Below, piece after piece: positions 61,749 to 64,000 of a DNA stretch of 64,000 nucleotides. The notes below the pieces were generated by a model that was not told where the DNA came from, searched no databases, and saw nothing but the letters and a program-made list of their open reading frames with translations. Every line of letters starts with the position of its first letter. The stretch's first letter is position 1. The DNA comes from Streptomyces sp. NBC_00190 (GTDB lineage Bacteria > Actinomycetota > Actinomycetes > Streptomycetales > Streptomycetaceae). The stretch lies in contig NZ_CP108131.1 in assembly GCF_036203305.1 (NCBI RefSeq), forward strand, positions 5,580,001-5,644,000. Reading direction: 5' to 3'. The position numbers were made by a program, and so were the translations under genes.

Positions 61749-62330
61749 GTGCCCAGGATTCGAGCGGCCTCCGTGGCCGAGCACCGGTCGATGCAGCGCG
61801 GCGCCCTCTTGGACGCCGCACGCTCCCTGCTGTCCGAAGGCGGGACGGAGGCACTGACCTTCCCCGCCCTCGCGGAGCGGACCGGCCTCGCCCGGTCCTC
61901 CGTGTACGAGTACTTCCGCTCCCGAGCCGCTGTGGTCGAAGAGCTGTGCGCGGTGGACTTCCCCGTCTGGGCCGCCGAGATCGAGGCCGCGATGGAGCAG
62001 GTCCAGTCGCCCGAGGCCAAGATCGAGGCCTATGTGCGGAGCCAGCTGGGGCTGGTCGGCGACCGGCGGCACCGCGCGGTCGTGGCGATCTCCGCGAGCG
62101 AGCTGGACGCCGGGGCGCGGGAGAAGATCCGCGCGGCCCACGGGGGTCTGGTGGCGATGATCGTCGAGGCGCTGAGCTCTTCGGGGCAGGCGGAGCCGAG
62201 GCTGGCCGCGATGCTGCTGCAAGGGGTCGTGGATGCCGCCGTCCGGAGGATCGAGCTCGGGGCCGCCGAGGATCCGGACGTCGTGACGGAGACGGCCGTC
62301 GCCATGGCCCTGCGGGGCGTGCGGGGCTGA
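61749..62330 (+). CDS. TetR-family transcriptional regulator
   Basis: A 193-residue regulator with an N-terminal helix-turn-helix (LLDAARSLLSEGGTEALTFPALAERTGLARSSVYEYF) and a helical ligand domain. The start is the GTG at 61749. It lies 28 bases after whiG in the same direction and may be read from the whiG transcript. The ligand and targets are unknown. Confidence 0.88.
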   Translation: MPRIRAASVAEHRSMQRGALLDAARSLLSEGGTEALTFPALAERTGLARSSVYEYFRSRAAVVEELCAVDFPVWAAEIEAAMEQVQSPEAKIEAYVRSQLGLVGDRRHRAVVAISASELDAGAREKIRAAHGGLVAMIVEALSSSGQAEPRLAAMLLQGVVDAAVRRIELGAAEDPDVVTETAVAMALRGVRG

Positions 62331-62366
62331 GCCCAGGTTCCTCCCTCCTGCCTCTCCGCCCGCGTC

Positions 62367-62828
62367 TCACCTCCCGCCGGGGTCCGGTAGCAGGCGGGGC
62401 GTCGGGCGGGGGAGCAGGGTGAGCGGGTTCAGGTACGCCTCGCCCGCCAGCAGGCCCCAGTGCAGGCACGGGACCGGACAGTGGGAGCCCTCCGTCAGGA
62501 TCGCCACCACCTGGCCCGCCATAACCTGCTCGCCCTCCGAGACCAGCGGGCGGACCGGCTCGTACGTCGTGCGCAGTCCGTTCGGCAGGGCGATCGAGAG
62601 GACCCCGCGGCCGGCGACCGGGCCCGCGTGGTGGACCCGGCCGGCGGCGACCGCGCGGAGCTCGGCGCCCACCGGCGCGGACAGGTCCACCCCGCGGTGG
62701 CCGGCGGCGTACGGGGTCGGGGGCGGGTCCCACCAGCGGGCCACCGAGAGCGGCGCGGGCAGTGGCCGGACCCCGGGGACGGCCGCCTGGACCAGGGTCA
62801 GCAGCAGGCTGAGCAGCAGTGTCGTCAT
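62367..62828 (-). CDS. M23-family peptidase (LytM domain), exported
   Basis: A 153-residue exported peptidase. A hydrophobic N-terminus (TTLLLSLLLTLVQAAVPG) acts as signal peptide. The LytM core has HRGVDLSAPVG (first zinc ligands H and D) and HWGLLAG (HxG-type end). Cysteines in HCPVPCLHW may form a disulfide. Such enzymes cut peptide cross-links in peptidoglycan. The ATG at 62828 begins the signal peptide. It converges on the TetR gene and is divergent from rpsB. Confidence 0.88.
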   Translation of the reverse strand: MTTLLLSLLLTLVQAAVPGVRPLPAPLSVARWWDPPPTPYAAGHRGVDLSAPVGAELRAVAAGRVHHAGPVAGRGVLSIALPNGLRTTYEPVRPLVSEGEQVMAGQVVAILTEGSHCPVPCLHWGLLAGEAYLNPLTLLPRPTPRLLPDPGGR

Positions 62829-62869
62829 GATCTGAAGGGTCCCGGGCCAGGCCGACACGCGCGTCGCCC

Positions 62870-62896
62870 TGTGGACAGACCGGCGGATGTGGACAA
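62870..62896. promoter_or_regulatory. Pair of DnaA boxes upstream of rpsB
   Basis: On the minus strand CTGTCCACA (62870-62878, one mismatch) and TTGTCCACA (62888-62896, perfect Streptomyces consensus) lie 18 bases apart, between the M23 gene and rpsB. Confidence 0.6.
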
Positions 62897-63075
62897 CGGC
62901 GTCACCCGGCATACCGCCGGGTCCCGTACACTTCTTGTGGCGATCCGGGTCACCGGGTCGACTTCGCACGCCCCAGCACCGAGCCGAAACGGCAGGTGAC
63001 AGCGTCTCTCGGTCCCGATGGGGGCAGGGCGCGGCGGGGCGTCAGGAACCAAACCGAGAAACCAAGGAGATGGCC

Positions 63076-63990
63076 ATGGCCGTCGTCACGATGCGGGAGC
63101 TGCTGGAAAGCGGCGTCCACTTCGGTCACCAGACCCGCCGTTGGAACCCGAAGATGAAGCGCTTCATCTTCACGGAGCGCAACGGCATCTACATCATCGA
63201 CCTGCTGCAGTCGCTGTCGTACATCGACCGCGCCTACGAGTTCGTGAAGGAGACCGTCGCGCACGGTGGCTCCATCATGTTCGTCGGTACCAAGAAGCAG
63301 GCCCAGGAGGCCATCGCCGAGCAGGCGACGCGCGTTGGTATGCCGTACGTCAACCAGCGGTGGCTGGGTGGCATGCTCACCAACTTCTCCACCGTCTACA
63401 AGCGCCTCCAGCGTCTGAAGGAGCTTGAGGCGATCGACTTCGAGGACGTCGCCGCCTCGGGTCTCACCAAGAAGGAGCTCCTGGTCCTCTCCCGCGAGAA
63501 GACCAAGCTGGAGAAGACCCTCGGTGGTATCCGCGAGATGTCGAAGGTCCCCAGCGCCGTCTGGATCGTCGACACCAAGAAGGAGCACATCGCCGTCGGT
63601 GAGGCGCGCAAGCTCCACATCCCGGTCGTCGCGATCCTCGACACCAACTGTGACCCCGACGAGGTCGACTACAAGATCCCGGGCAACGACGACGCGATCC
63701 GCTCCGTCACCCTGCTCACCCGCGTGATCGCCGACGCCGTCGCCGAGGGCCTCATCGCCCGCTCCGGCGCTGCGACCGGCGACTCGAAGCCGGGCGAGAA
63801 GGCCGCCGCCGAGCCGCTCGCCGAGTGGGAGCGCGACCTGCTCGAGGGCGACAAGAAGGCCGACGCCGCTGAGGCCGCTCCGGCCGAGGCCGCCGCCGAG
63901 GCCCCGGCCGCCGACGCTCCGGCCGCCGAGGCCCCGGCCGCCGACGCCCCGGCTGCCGAGGCCCCGGCCGCCGACGCCGAGCAGGCCTGA
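63076..63990 (+). CDS. rpsB: 30S ribosomal protein S2
   Basis: A 304-residue S2. The core is conserved ([40 protein letters not shown]). The C-terminus is extended by ~40 residues of alternating [10 protein letters not shown] units. The ATG at 63076 has AAGGAG 6 bases upstream; the ATG at 63070 would be too close to it. The tsf gene normally follows, but the window ends 10 bases after the stop. Confidence 0.97.
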   Translation: MAVVTMRELLESGVHFGHQTRRWNPKMKRFIFTERNGIYIIDLLQSLSYIDRAYEFVKETVAHGGSIMFVGTKKQAQEAIAEQATRVGMPYVNQRWLGGMLTNFSTVYKRLQRLKELEAIDFEDVAASGLTKKELLVLSREKTKLEKTLGGIREMSKVPSAVWIVDTKKEHIAVGEARKLHIPVVAILDTNCDPDEVDYKIPGNDDAIRSVTLLTRVIADAVAEGLIARSGAATGDSKPGEKAAAEPLAEWERDLLEGDKKADAAEAAPAEAAAEAPAADAPAAEAPAADAPAAEAPAADAEQA

Positions 63991-64000
63991 CCCACTGAGA

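Noticed and set aside
63840-63990. Non-coding repeat at the end of rpsB
   Set aside because: The repeats are translated as an [10 protein letters not shown] tail, a usual actinobacterial S2 extension.

Overview
The window is a stretch of core chromosome from a Streptomyces species. The evidence is very high G+C, GTG/TTG starts, GGAGG-type ribosome binding sites, a near absence of TTA codons, and genus-typical genes: ndgR, hupS with a lysine/alanine tail, nsdA, whiG, a four-gene signal peptidase cluster and amtB-glnB-glnD. From memory, the gene order follows the S. coelicolor core segment running from gltX through ndgR (SCO5552) and whiG (SCO5621) to rpsB. No prophage, insertion sequence, CRISPR array, biosynthetic cluster or rRNA operon is visible.

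Layout. 0-4.4 kb: a small unrecognised peptide gene, a fumarylacetoacetate hydrolase-family gene, gltX, a HAD hydrolase, then a five-tRNA array (Gln-Glu-Glu-Gln-Glu) with a DasR-type site inside it. 4.5-7.4 kb: ndgR divergent from leuCD. 7.5-12.7 kb: hupS, cofC, plsC-gpsA-ddlA. 12.8-17.8 kb: a DUF3515 lipoprotein gene, an AsnC-type ligand-binding protein gene, thiL-thiD, rpmB, and a DAK2-domain protein. 17.8-25 kb: recG-rsmD-coaD, a repeat-containing coiled-coil protein, yceD-rpmF-rnc, mutM. 25-28.1 kb: an HxlR regulator with a divergent quinone reductase, a secreted CAP protein, an acylphosphatase and a small coiled-coil protein. 28.3-36.1 kb: smc, a glucose permease, an LLM flavin oxidoreductase, ftsY. 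36.2-43.3 kb: a primase-polymerase-like protein, nsdA, and the nitrogen operon amtB-glnB-glnD. 43.4-49.3 kb: ffh, an ftsH paralogue, a methyltransferase, and a prolyl-tRNA synthetase of the archaeal/eukaryotic type. 49.5-53 kb: a SprT-like protein, rpsP-khpA-rimM-trmD, rplS. 53-57 kb: four tandem type I signal peptidases and a NUDIX hydrolase. 57-64 kb: a DUF2469 gene, yraN-comM-dprA, whiG, a TetR regulator, an M23 peptidase, rpsB.

How the genes work together. Most are housekeeping: aminoacylation, ribosome assembly and rRNA/tRNA modification, co-translational targeting (Ffh, FtsY) and signal-peptide removal, chromosome organisation (SMC, HupS), and DNA repair. Nitrogen and amino-acid control is a recurring theme: NdgR-leuCD, amtB-glnB-glnD behind a candidate GlnR box, and Glu/Gln tRNAs with a candidate DasR operator. 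Development is represented by nsdA and whiG, and by a single TTA codon in yraN, just upstream of comM and dprA.

The most interesting signals are mostly in DNA between or inside ordinary genes: the dre-like site in the tRNA array, the TTA codon in yraN, two DnaA-box clusters with 18-bp spacing, paired operators before the glucose permease, an operator plus a sequence complementary to the ribosome binding site before the LLM oxidoreductase, a cofC reading frame fused to a small extra domain, and a low-complexity expansion in the SMC hinge. I did not find a complete undescribed multi-gene system. All assignments were made by reading the sequence; no database search was run.
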